A DNA stretch of 11,141 nt, from contig JBAXEJ010000068.1 in the NCBI GenBank assembly GCA_037140475.1, forward strand, positions 1 to 11,141, given 5' to 3'. The notes beneath the pieces are model-generated. The model saw only the letters and a list, made by a program, of their open reading frames with translations. It ran no database searches and was not told the DNA's origin. Every line of letters starts with the position of its first letter. Positions within the stretch are counted from its first letter, which is position 1. The position numbers were made by a program, and so were the translations under genes. The stretch comes from PALSA-1006 sp037140475 (lineage in GTDB: Bacteria; Pseudomonadota; Gammaproteobacteria; Burkholderiales; Gallionellaceae). Positions 1 through 6,211 of the stretch are shown here, in pieces.

Positions 1-142
1 GGTTGAAGCTTGTTTTACTGATCTCTACGGTAACCTTTTATCTTGAGGCAATGCGAATGCCATACTTCCCCCCAATATAGTGAGCAACCTCGCGCCCCGC
101 GAATAGAATAAATATCTAGATATTTTTTAACCTTGACCAAGT
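1..142. other. Window edge, no supportable gene
   Basis: No convincing gene is seen. A plus-strand frame is open from base 3 to a TAG at 78-80 and encodes a short hydrophobic peptide. It could be the tail of an upstream gene cut by the window edge, but composition and length cannot establish this. An AT-rich perfect palindrome follows at 110-125. Confidence 0.4.
110..125. repeat. 16-bp perfect AT-rich palindrome
   Basis: AAATATCTAGATATTT reads identically on both strands and is followed by four more T residues. It could be a regulator site or a weak hairpin upstream of the lipoprotein gene. A sequence this AT-rich may also be palindromic by chance. Confidence 0.4.
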
Positions 143-144
143 GT

Positions 145-201
145 GGCGGAGGCAGGTAATGTCCTGTCCGCCCTTAGGGATTTTCCTTTGGGCTTTATTT
201 T
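145..201 (+). promoter_or_regulatory. Candidate leader with two overlapping hairpins
   Basis: Hairpin 1 pairs GGCGGA (145-150) and CAGG (153-156) with CCTG (163-166) and TCCGCC (167-172), with a 2-nt bulge. Hairpin 2 pairs GCCC (170-173) and AGG (176-178) with CCT (185-187) and GGGC (190-193), and is followed by TTTATTTT (194-201). The two share bases 170-172, so they cannot both form fully. This resembles an anti-terminator/terminator pair 35 nt before the lipoprotein start. Hairpin 2 is short and has an internal loop, so this is a candidate only. Confidence 0.35.
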
Positions 202-235
202 GAACAAAAATTTACTTACTCAGGGATGCTTAAAA

Positions 236-481
236 ATGAACAAAATATTCACCAGCGCTGCAATCTGCGCCGCCACATTATTGGTTACTGCCTGCGGAGA
301 TTCCGACATCGCTAAACTAAAAGCTGCCTCATGCGAATACATGAAAAACCCGATGGACATGGCTGCCATGACAAAATATCAGGCTGTTAGCATGGAAATA
401 GGAACCAAACATGCAGGCGACTTGGATTGGGCTGCTAAAGCTGCCAAAGAAATAGGCGTTCCAGGCACGAATTGCAAGTAA
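236..481 (+). CDS. Small putative lipoprotein, function unknown
   Basis: This 81-residue protein starts with a lipoprotein signal peptide: a short basic start (MNK), a hydrophobic stretch, then a V-T-A-C lipobox with the lipidated Cys at residue 20 followed by Gly-Asp. Residue +2 is Gly, not Asp, so Lol-dependent transfer to the outer membrane is plausible. The mature part is about 60 residues, Ala/Lys/Met-rich and probably helical, with two further cysteines (near residue 33 and second from last) that could form a disulfide. I chose ATG 236 because AGGGA lies 9 nt upstream and the signal peptide begins there. The frame stays open back to a GTG at 143, but that would put 31 unlikely residues before the signal. 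A DUF4282 gene follows 41 nt later. I do not recognise the family. Confidence 0.75.
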   Translation: MNKIFTSAAICAATLLVTACGDSDIAKLKAASCEYMKNPMDMAAMTKYQAVSMEIGTKHAGDLDWAAKAAKEIGVPGTNCK

Positions 482-522
482 TCATTTGCGCCAATCCCCT
501 CAAATTACGTTAAGGAAATTAA

Positions 523-774
523 ATGAAAGACGCTTTAAATTTCGATCACATGCTAACCCCAAAACTGATCACAGCGCTTTACTATCTCTTGCTCGCAGCT
601 TCCGTCATTGGCGGAATTAGCTCAATGTTTGGGTTCGGTGGTTTTACGTTTGGCAAATTCATCATGGGCATTCTCTACGCGGCGGGTGGTGCAGTTGCAT
701 CACGTATCTGGTGTGAATTGCTAATTGTTCTTTTTAAAATGAACGAAGCATTGCAAGAGATTCGTAACAAATAA
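523..774 (+). CDS. DUF4282 family small membrane protein
   Basis: This 83-residue protein matches the DUF4282 pattern from memory. A short N-terminal segment ending FDHMLTPKLI leads into a first membrane helix (about residues 15-35), then a Gly/Phe-rich turn (GFGGFTFG), then a second hydrophobic segment (about 46-62). The typical ending R-I-W-C-E-L-L-I-V-L-F-K-M-N with a charged tail is present. It is probably a two-helix inner-membrane protein of unknown function. AAGGA at 512-516 precedes the ATG by 6 nt. It lies 41 nt after the lipoprotein gene and may be co-transcribed with it. A strong hairpin follows 11 nt after the stop. Confidence 0.8.
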   Translation: MKDALNFDHMLTPKLITALYYLLLAASVIGGISSMFGFGGFTFGKFIMGILYAAGGAVASRIWCELLIVLFKMNEALQEIRNK

Positions 775-785
775 ATAGTGCCACA

Positions 786-823
786 GGCTGCTGATCCCAA
801 CTTTGACGATGGGAGCAGCAGCC
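786..823 (+). terminator. Strong hairpin after the DUF4282 gene
   Basis: GGCTGCTG (786-793) pairs with CAGCAGCC (816-823). After an A/G mismatch, TCCCA (795-799) pairs with TGGGA (810-814) around a 10-nt loop. The stem is strong but is followed by CCCTAG, not a T-run. It may be a transcript-stabilising 3' end or an imperfect terminator. Confidence 0.5.
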
Positions 824-875
824 CCCTAGCTCCTGACGCCTGTCGCCTTCCCACAACAGCTAGCACCATCTGCGC

Positions 876-905
876 TTGACAACTCTAATCACGATACGAT
901 TAACT
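876..905 (+). promoter_or_regulatory. Possible promoter of the outer-membrane protein gene
   Basis: A perfect TTGACA at 876-881 lies about 90 bases before the start at 970. The -10 is poor: TACGAT at 895-900 is only 13 nt away, and the hexamers 16-18 nt away match TATAAT weakly. This supports an independent transcript after the 786-823 hairpin but does not prove it. Confidence 0.3.
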
Positions 906-969
906 GCGCGCCAATTGCTTCGTAGAAAACCTCAGGCAATCTTTAAATTCATTTAAGGAATCAAAAATC

Positions 970-1722
970 ATGAAAAAATCACTCGCACTTTTGGCTGTTC
1001 TTGCTTGTTTTTCACAATCCAGCATGGCTGCCACAACTAACATACAAAATCTAACCACCCTCACTACTGGGACTTTGCAAAGCAATTTTCGTGTTTTGTC
1101 CGAAGATTTCGGCGCTGCGCTAAGTTACAAGCCTGTTACTCCAGCAGCTGCACTCGGCCTTACCGGCTTCGACGTAGGTATTGAGCTTTCGGCAACCGAT
1201 ATTTCAAAAAGCGCTTCCATCTTGCAAGCGTTAACTCCCGGAGCAACGATTCCAGGCACTCTTCCTGTTCCCAAATTAACGGTAGCTAAAGGCCTGCCTT
1301 TCGGCATTGATGTGTCCGCTTTTATCACTAGCGTTCCCTCGACAGATATTAAGGTCACTGGCGGCGCAATCAGCTATGCCATTCTTGAAGGTGGCATGGT
1401 CGAGCCAGCGTTGACCGTACGCGCCGCGATGACTAGGCTAAGTGGCATTAGTGAATATTCCCTAAGCACTAAAAGCTTGGACATTGCAGTTTCTAAAGGC
1501 ATATTGGGTTTTACCCCTTACATTGGTGCAGGCCAAGTTTGGGTCGATAGCTCTACTACAAACAGCATTCTGACAGCAGCAGGATTGAAGGCCGAAACCT
1601 TCACTCAATCTAAAGTTTTTGCAGGTCTGAACTTCAACTTAGGTCTGCCAAACTTTGCGATTGAAGCCGACCAAACTGGCGGCATTCAAACTATCAGCGC
1701 CAAGCTCGGCTTACGTTGGTAA
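970..1722 (+). CDS. Secreted outer-membrane beta-barrel-like protein
   Basis: This 250-residue protein has a classical Sec signal peptide (MKK, hydrophobic core, S-S-M-A with cleavage after about residue 20). The mature chain lacks cysteine, is rich in Gly, Thr, Ser and Ala, and alternates polar and hydrophobic residues as amphipathic beta strands do. It ends ...SAKLGLRW. A terminal aromatic residue at the end of an amphipathic strand is the usual BAM recognition signal, so an outer-membrane barrel of about 8-10 strands is likely. AAGGAA at 955-960 precedes the ATG by 9 nt. The gene stands alone between a hairpin and a strong terminator. I cannot assign a substrate or named family. Confidence 0.65.
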   Translation: MKKSLALLAVLACFSQSSMAATTNIQNLTTLTTGTLQSNFRVLSEDFGAALSYKPVTPAAALGLTGFDVGIELSATDISKSASILQALTPGATIPGTLPVPKLTVAKGLPFGIDVSAFITSVPSTDIKVTGGAISYAILEGGMVEPALTVRAAMTRLSGISEYSLSTKSLDIAVSKGILGFTPYIGAGQVWVDSSTTNSILTAAGLKAETFTQSKVFAGLNFNLGLPNFAIEADQTGGIQTISAKLGLRW

Positions 1723-1734
1723 AAACGTAGTCAC

Positions 1735-1770
1735 AAAAAAAGCGGGACGACTTGTCGTCCCGCTTTTTTT
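1735..1770. terminator. Bidirectional intrinsic terminator
   Basis: A perfect 10-bp stem, AGCGGGACGA (1741-1750) with TCGTCCCGCT (1755-1764), closes a CTTG tetraloop. It is flanked by A6 on the left and T6 on the right, so it works on either strand. It lies between the convergent outer-membrane protein gene (ends 1722) and the DAHP synthase gene (ends 1783) and should terminate both. Confidence 0.93.
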
Positions 1771-1782
1771 ATTCGTGCGATT

Positions 1783-2898
1783 TTAGTTTTTGTATTTCTC
1801 GACTAAGGCTACTCGCTTTAAATAGGCCTCACGTGCAATCTGTACGTCTTCTAAAAAGTGTGGCATTTCTTTAAGTAGCAAGGCTTGCGGACCATCTACC
1901 AATGCTTGTGGTGGTGCTGGATGAAAATCCACTAACACCATATTCGCCCCGGCCAGCACGCCCTGAGCCGTCACATGCATCGTATCCATAATGCCGTCTG
2001 GGGAAGTCGCGCGACTCCCTACCGAGTGCGAAGGATCAACACAAACCGGCATCCGCGTTAAGCGTTTCACCACGGGTACATGCGCAAAATCCACCATATT
2101 GCGATGAGGATCACCCATATTCGTTTTCATACCCCGCAAGCCGAACACCACATTACGATTGCCTTCAGAAGCGAGATACTCGGCCGCATTCAGTGATTCA
2201 TCCAAGGTAATGCCGAAGCCACGCTTGAGCAGGACCGGATGCTCTTGCTGACGGCCAACAATTTTTAACAGTTCGAAATTCTGCGTATTGCGTGTACCAA
2301 TCTGCAACATCACGCCCGTCGCACTTCCCGTTTGATGTAGCGCCTCACGAATCTCATTCAAATGAGATTCGTGAGTAATCTCCATCGCGATGACTTTAAT
2401 GCCGTATTTACCCGCAAGATCGAATACATAGGGAAGACAATTTTTGCCGTGACCTTGAAAAGCATAAGGGCTGGTACGTGGCTTATAGGCACCCATGCGC
2501 GTACAAACCTGACCGTTATCACGGCAGGCGCGCATCATAATTTCAACGTGCTCGGCGTTATCCACCGCGCACAAGCCCGCAAACACATTCAGCGTGTCTT
2601 GCCCAAAACGCACCCCGTTGTAATCAAAATGTGCCGGTCGTAAATCATCTTTATGACGCCCAAGTATTCGATACTCCTGCGACACTCGCACCACACGTTC
2701 AACGCAGGGCAAATTTTGCATATCGGCGATTTCAAGCGGCTTAGTATTGCCGATGAGATAAATCTCCGTCAGCGTTTGCTCGGCACCATGTTCGCTATGC
2801 ACTCGCACCTGCACGCCTTGTAGCGTCACCAAATGATCCATCAGTTGGCAATATTCAGCACTGGCTGTTTGCGTGTTCGGTTCAAGAATCAGAATCAT
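1783..2898 (-). CDS. aroF: 3-deoxy-7-phosphoheptulonate (DAHP) synthase, type I-beta, divergent
   Basis: This cytoplasmic enzyme condenses phosphoenolpyruvate and erythrose 4-phosphate to DAHP, the first step of the shikimate pathway. The 371-residue protein has an N-terminal ferredoxin-like (ACT-like) domain at about 1-80, as in Thermotoga DAHP synthase, then a TIM barrel. Visible motifs are A-G-L-C (Cys110), KPRTSPY (139-145), QIG-R-N-QNFELL (199-211), LLKRGFG (223-229), VDPSHSVG (His291) and DGPQAL (Asp335). Metal ligands in this family are Cys, His, Glu, Asp. The Glu of the usual E-V-H-P is Asp324 here (DFHP), and the Glu of the usual C-E-R-G is Leu254, so this is a divergent subgroup. 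AGAGG lies close before the ATG. It is the last gene of the argB operon, 20 nt after slmA, and ends 12 nt before the shared terminator. Confidence 0.88.
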   Translation of the reverse strand: MILILEPNTQTASAEYCQLMDHLVTLQGVQVRVHSEHGAEQTLTEIYLIGNTKPLEIADMQNLPCVERVVRVSQEYRILGRHKDDLRPAHFDYNGVRFGQDTLNVFAGLCAVDNAEHVEIMMRACRDNGQVCTRMGAYKPRTSPYAFQGHGKNCLPYVFDLAGKYGIKVIAMEITHESHLNEIREALHQTGSATGVMLQIGTRNTQNFELLKIVGRQQEHPVLLKRGFGITLDESLNAAEYLASEGNRNVVFGLRGMKTNMGDPHRNMVDFAHVPVVKRLTRMPVCVDPSHSVGSRATSPDGIMDTMHVTAQGVLAGANMVLVDFHPAPPQALVDGPQALLLKEMPHFLEDVQIAREAYLKRVALVEKYKN

Positions 2899-2918
2899 GA
2901 CGTGCCTCTAAATTAAAA

Positions 2919-3500
2919 TTACTGACCTGAAAGTAGCGCCCACTGCTGCGGCCACTGCTCCAACGGATCGCGCTTAAAACCGCTCTTGCCAAATTGCTGC
3001 CAGCGTCCGATCACATAACACACCAGCAAATTCGCCATTGCTCCTGCATCAACATCGCTCGACAGCTTTCCTTGCGTTGCCGCAATGCGTAACGACTGTT
3101 TAAGCGTAGTTTCAAGGCGATCCATAATTTGATTGATGCGCTGCTGCAAGCGCTCGTTTTCGTTCACCAGCGCATCGCCAATCAGCACTCGCGTCATGCC
3201 TCTATTTTTCTTAGCAAAGCCTAATAACAAAGCAATTATGCCCTCGGCTTGTTTCAGCCCGTCCGCCTCTTCCGTACTGATTTTATTGACCAAGCCGAAA
3301 ACAGTTTGCTCAATAAACTCAATCAGACCATCAAACATCTGCGCTTTACTGGCAAAGTGGCGATACAGCGCGGCCTCAGAAATATCTAACTTTTCTGCCA
3401 GTGCGGCAGTGGTAATTTTGTCACTTTTGGGTTGCTCTAACATCTCTGCAATCGTTTGCAGAATTTGTAGTTTGCGTTCACCCGGTTTAGCAGCCGCCAT
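2919..3500 (-). CDS. slmA: Nucleoid occlusion factor SlmA (TetR family)
   Basis: This 193-residue TetR-fold protein (198 in E. coli) binds specific chromosomal sites and, when DNA-bound, blocks FtsZ ring assembly over the nucleoid. The N-terminal start G-E-R-K-L-Q-I-L-Q-T-I-A-E-M-L-E leads to a helix-turn-helix at about 28-52 (ITTAALAEKLDISEAALYRHF), diagnostic of SlmA, then the K-A-Q-M-F-D-G-L-I-E-F segment. The C-terminal dimerisation/FtsZ-interaction domain carries R-M-T-R-V-L-I-G-like and Y-V-I-G-R-W-Q-Q-F motifs. AAGGAG overlaps the end of the preceding gene just before the ATG, giving a 10-nt gap and suggesting coupled translation. SlmA is usually found in gamma- and betaproteobacteria. 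It could be confused with another TetR regulator, but the motif match is strong. Confidence 0.92.
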   Translation of the reverse strand: MAAAKPGERKLQILQTIAEMLEQPKSDKITTAALAEKLDISEAALYRHFASKAQMFDGLIEFIEQTVFGLVNKISTEEADGLKQAEGIIALLLGFAKKNRGMTRVLIGDALVNENERLQQRINQIMDRLETTLKQSLRIAATQGKLSSDVDAGAMANLLVCYVIGRWQQFGKSGFKRDPLEQWPQQWALLSGQ

Positions 3501-3510
3501 CTTGATCTCC

Positions 3511-4152
3511 TTAATTCAGCCGCGACAAAACGCGCGGCAGTTCCATCACATTACGAATTTTAATATCCACATAACTTGGTGCGAGCGGTTGCTTGCTCAC
3601 CCAAACAGTTTTCATTCCCATGCGCTTGGCGGTTTGTAGATTATCTGCACTGTCTTCCACCATCACACAGCGCGAAGGTTGCAGATGATGCTTGCGCAAG
3701 AGTCGCACAAAGCCCTGCCGCTGTGGCTTAGGGCGGTAGTGCGCGTGCTCAATGGCAAACACATCATCAAATAAATCTTCGATGCGCAACAGTTTCAATA
3801 CCGCTTCAGCGTAGTGTTGTGGCGCGTTAGAAAAAACCACTTTTTTACCCGGCAACTGCTCTAATGCTCTGCGCAATCTAGGCTCGCACAACACCATATT
3901 TTTCAAATCTGGAAACTGATGGGTATGCCATAAAAAATGATCGGGATCCGTGCCGTGATGCTTGATCAGCCCACTCAGCGTTGCGCCATAACGTTGCCAA
4001 TAATCCATGCGCATCTCGTTGGCCGCATCTTCACTCAGCTGCAAGTTTTCTTGCAGATAGGCCGTCATACTGCGATTAATGTGCGGGAAGATATGCGGCG
4101 TCGCGTTGTGCAGTGTGTTATCGAGATCAAAAATCCAAACACGTTCGCTCAT
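3511..4152 (-). CDS. HAD-family pyrimidine 5'-nucleotidase-like phosphatase
   Basis: This 213-residue haloacid-dehalogenase phosphatase has all four motifs. Motif I is DLDNT with nucleophile Asp9 and acid/base Asp11. Motif II is F-S-N-A (Ser108). Motif III is Lys142 in RPKP. Motif IV is V-E-D-S-A-D-N with Glu166/Asp167 for magnesium. An alpha-helical cap fills about residues 15-95. The sequence resembles the Sdt1/YjjG pyrimidine 5'-nucleotidase group, which dephosphorylates UMP/CMP and damaged nucleotides; the substrate is inferred from the family. Its ATG overlaps the argB stop by one base (TAATG), implying translational coupling, and slmA follows after 10 nt. The argB-HAD-slmA order is a recurring betaproteobacterial arrangement (from memory). 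Other phosphorylated metabolites remain possible substrates. Confidence 0.85.
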   Translation of the reverse strand: MSERVWIFDLDNTLHNATPHIFPHINRSMTAYLQENLQLSEDAANEMRMDYWQRYGATLSGLIKHHGTDPDHFLWHTHQFPDLKNMVLCEPRLRRALEQLPGKKVVFSNAPQHYAEAVLKLLRIEDLFDDVFAIEHAHYRPKPQRQGFVRLLRKHHLQPSRCVMVEDSADNLQTAKRMGMKTVWVSKQPLAPSYVDIKIRNVMELPRVLSRLN

Positions 4153-5036
4153 TATTTACTCTTGATGAGCGTACCCACACCCTCGTCGGTCAAAATCTCC
4201 AGCAGCAAGGCGTGCTCTACTCGGCCATCAATAATGTGCACCGACTTCACCCCGCCACGCGCCGCATCTAAGGCGGAGCTGATTTTCGGCAACATGCCGC
4301 CCGACAGCGTACCGTCCGCCACCAGATCATCAATCTGCTTCGGCGTTAAACCCGTAAGTAGCTTGCCTTTTTGATCGAGCACACCCGGCGTATTGGTGAG
4401 CAGTACCAACTTCTCTGCATGCAACACCTCTGCCAATTTTCCCGCCACCACGTCAGCGTTAATGTTCAGCGTTTCACCATCGGGCGACACACCAATTGGC
4501 GCAATCACCGGAATGAAATCACCCGAATCTAAAAAGGTAATAATGGAAGGATCAATCTTATTGATGTCACCCACCAAGCCAATGTCCAGCATCTTGCCCG
4601 GCTCCGTATTACTTTCCAGCAACAGTTTTTCAGCGCGAATAAAGCCACCATCCTGACCCGTCAAACCTACCGCCTTGCCACCGTAACGGTTAATCAAATT
4701 AACGATGTCTTTATTGACCTTGCCCAACACCATCTCCACGACATCCATCGTCTCTTCATCGGTGACGCGCATACCCTGAATAAATTCGCCTTGCTTGCCG
4801 ACCTTTTTCAGCAGGTCATTTATTTGCGGGCCACCGCCATGCACCACCACCGGATTCATCCCCACCAATTTAAGCAACACCACATCACGTGCAAAACCTT
4901 CTTGCAACTTCGGATCAGTCATCGCATTGCCGCCATATTTAATAACGATCGTTTTGTCGAAGAAACGTTGAATATAAGGCAATGCCTCGGACAGGGTATG
5001 AGCCTTTTGAGCAGCGGTCGCAGAAGTCAGTGTCAT
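4152..5036 (-). CDS. argB: Acetylglutamate kinase (ArgB)
   Basis: ArgB phosphorylates N-acetyl-L-glutamate with ATP, the second step of arginine synthesis, in the cytoplasm. The 294-residue product shows the amino-acid-kinase landmarks: I-K-Y-G-G-N-A-M (32-39), VHGGGPQI (65-72) for the phosphate-binding glycine loop, G-M-R-V-T, N-I-N-A-D for substrate contact, and G-G-M-L-P-K near the C terminus. The N-terminal extension with L-S-E-A-L-P-Y-I-Q-R-F matches the mobile helix of hexameric, arginine-inhibited enzymes such as that of Pseudomonas, so feedback inhibition by arginine is likely. I chose ATG 5036. A TTG at 5051 would add five residues but has no better ribosome site; GAAAG lies about 8 nt before the ATG. 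It is first in a four-gene operon. Confidence 0.96.
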   Translation of the reverse strand: MTLTSATAAQKAHTLSEALPYIQRFFDKTIVIKYGGNAMTDPKLQEGFARDVVLLKLVGMNPVVVHGGGPQINDLLKKVGKQGEFIQGMRVTDEETMDVVEMVLGKVNKDIVNLINRYGGKAVGLTGQDGGFIRAEKLLLESNTEPGKMLDIGLVGDINKIDPSIITFLDSGDFIPVIAPIGVSPDGETLNINADVVAGKLAEVLHAEKLVLLTNTPGVLDQKGKLLTGLTPKQIDDLVADGTLSGGMLPKISSALDAARGGVKSVHIIDGRVEHALLLEILTDEGVGTLIKSK

Positions 5037-5065
5037 AGTTTTAGCTTTCAAAATTGTTGTGGCGC

Positions 5066-5095
5066 ATTCTACACAGAAGGGCGCTTTTTAGTCAC
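5066..5095 (-). promoter_or_regulatory. Predicted argB operon promoter
   Basis: On the minus strand a -10 TAGAAT (5071-5066, 5 of 6 to consensus) is preceded by GTGACT (5095-5090, 4 of 6) at an 18-nt spacing. Transcription would begin near 5059, giving a leader of about 23 nt before the argB ATG. It sits just downstream of the terminator at 5101-5134, so argB has its own start. Confidence 0.5.
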
Positions 5096-5100
5096 CGCAA

Positions 5101-5134
5101 AATGAAACGGACGACCTAGGCCGCCCGTTTCATT
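5101..5134 (-). terminator. Terminator of the copper genes (minus strand)
   Basis: AATGAAACGG (5101-5110) and CCGTTTCATT (5125-5134) form a 10-bp stem. Inside it, the plus strand has A/C mismatches at two places, but the minus-strand RNA has G-U wobbles there and pairs fully. The hairpin is therefore shaped for minus-strand transcripts. A short T4 run follows. It lies 26 nt beyond the second PCu(A)C gene. Confidence 0.75.
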
Positions 5135-5159
5135 GCTAGTCTGCGCTCACTGAAAAAAA

Positions 5160-5639
5160 TTAACGGTGATCGTAAACCTCGTCTGAACCCAAATGCCGGT
5201 AACTCAAGGCCATCTTTTTTACAGTGGCCTCCGTCACAATCGTTTGGCGATGCTTACTCGCATATTCAACCACGATTGTTACAGCCACCTTATCGCCAAC
5301 ATTCAGCTCTCGCTTCAATCCTGCCATAATCAAAAATAAACTCTTTGAACCAAACGCTGTGGTGCGATGAGAGGGCAAACGCAAACGATCAACCACGCGC
5401 ACTTTCATCTTTCCGCCGACTTTAGACACAGCATGAATTTCAACTCGCTCAGCCACTTCGCTAGCAATCCCAACAAGGAACGCCAGCTTCACAGTCGTAA
5501 TGTTCAACTCCAGCGTTGCGGAATTTTGCCCTGGCACGCTTTCGCCCACCCAGACCTTATCCACCAACGCATCATTCGGCCCCGCCCAACTTGTGCCCGG
5601 TAGGCAAAGCAACCAGAGTGCAAATAACTTGCTGTTCAT
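5160..5639 (-). CDS. PCu(A)C-domain periplasmic protein lacking most copper ligands
   Basis: This 159-residue protein has a signal peptide (cleavage probably after S-W-A, residue 19). The fold follows its upstream neighbour: V-W-V-G-E-S-V-P-G-Q-N-S matches A-W-A-R-A-T-A-P-G-Q-D-A, and VEIHAVSKVGGKMK matches AELHTMVHENGVMK. Copper chaperones of the PCu(A)C family use H-x10-M-x21-H-x-M. Only the first His (His69) is kept: the Met position is Val80, and the H-x-M segment reads S-L-F. The extra Met after that His is also Val. It is thus a diverged duplicate that probably cannot bind Cu(I) in the usual way. GAGAG precedes the ATG, and the gene follows the canonical copy by 14 nt, so the two are co-transcribed. 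It might be a partner or decoy of the chaperone, or may bind another ligand. Confidence 0.8.
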   Translation of the reverse strand: MNSKLFALWLLCLPGTSWAGPNDALVDKVWVGESVPGQNSATLELNITTVKLAFLVGIASEVAERVEIHAVSKVGGKMKVRVVDRLRLPSHRTTAFGSKSLFLIMAGLKRELNVGDKVAVTIVVEYASKHRQTIVTEATVKKMALSYRHLGSDEVYDHR

Positions 5640-5653
5640 GGCTCTCTCAAAAA

Positions 5654-6112
5654 TTAGTGATGCATGTGTTTATTTGGCATTTCGGTCATTGGCCTAACTT
5701 CCGCCTTAAATTCCACCTGCTCTTTGTGCTTGTCCGCAAATTCCACTGTCAAGGTTAGTCCCACCGAATCGCCGGCCTTAAGTGGCTTTTTCAAACCGAT
5801 CAGCATCAGGTGATTACCACCAGGGCCAAGCAATAATTCTTGATTCGCTTTCAGCTCAAAGTAATCAACCTGACGCATTTTCATGACACCGTTTTCATGC
5901 ACCATGGTGTGCAACTCGGCCGTATTCGATGCCGTGCAGGTGACTGCAACAATGCGTGCATCTTTGGCACTAGAAACTTTTACCGCTGCCATCCCTGCAT
6001 CTTGGCCTGGCGCAGTTGCTCGCGCCCATGCGTCACCCACTTTAACCTCGCCCGCAATCGCTTGTGACATCGCTACACAAGCAACCAAACCCGCCAATAA
6101 GAATTTATTCAT
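5654..6112 (-). CDS. PCu(A)C family periplasmic copper chaperone
   Basis: This 152-residue secreted protein has a signal peptide of about 20 residues (cleavage after A-I-A) and a PCu(A)C (DUF461) cupredoxin-like domain. The full Cu(I) motif is present: His68, ten residues, Met79, 21 residues, His101-x-Met103 (G-N-H-L-M), with Met70 as an additional candidate. Relatives carry periplasmic copper to the CuA or CuB centres of cytochrome oxidase, often alongside Sco proteins; that role is family knowledge. A short Met/His-rich tail (M-T-E-M-P-N-K-H-M-H-H) may add metal-binding capacity. CGGAGA lies 6 nt before the ATG and directly abuts the U-run of a terminator. It lies downstream of the copper receptor on the same strand and 14 nt before its diverged paralogue. 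Confidence 0.92.
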   Translation of the reverse strand: MNKFLLAGLVACVAMSQAIAGEVKVGDAWARATAPGQDAGMAAVKVSSAKDARIVAVTCTASNTAELHTMVHENGVMKMRQVDYFELKANQELLLGPGGNHLMLIGLKKPLKAGDSVGLTLTVEFADKHKEQVEFKAEVRPMTEMPNKHMHH

Positions 6113-6124
6113 TTTATGTCTCCG

Positions 6125-6157
6125 AAAAAAAGCGCCATACCGAATCGATATGGCGCT
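6125..6157 (-). terminator. Intrinsic terminator/attenuator upstream of the PCu(A)C gene
   Basis: The 9-bp stem AGCGCCATA (6131-6139)/TATGGCGCT (6149-6157) is extended inside by a U-G wobble and two more pairs on the minus strand, then followed by seven T residues (6131-6125). The T-run ends 12 nt before the ATG at 6112, with only the ribosome site between. It ends the receptor transcript, or acts as an attenuator for the two PCu(A)C genes. Confidence 0.88.
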
Positions 6158-6211
6158 GTATTTTAACTTAACTCTCTCACTAGATTTAGGCCTATCAAGA
6201 GCGTGATTGCT

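Noticed and set aside
143..235. Extended lipoprotein start at GTG 143
   Set aside because: It adds 31 residues before a clear lipoprotein signal and overlaps the leader hairpins.
5037..5051. TTG 5051 as the argB start
   Set aside because: It adds only five residues (M-K-A-K-T), with no better Shine-Dalgarno than ATG 5036; it cannot be fully excluded.
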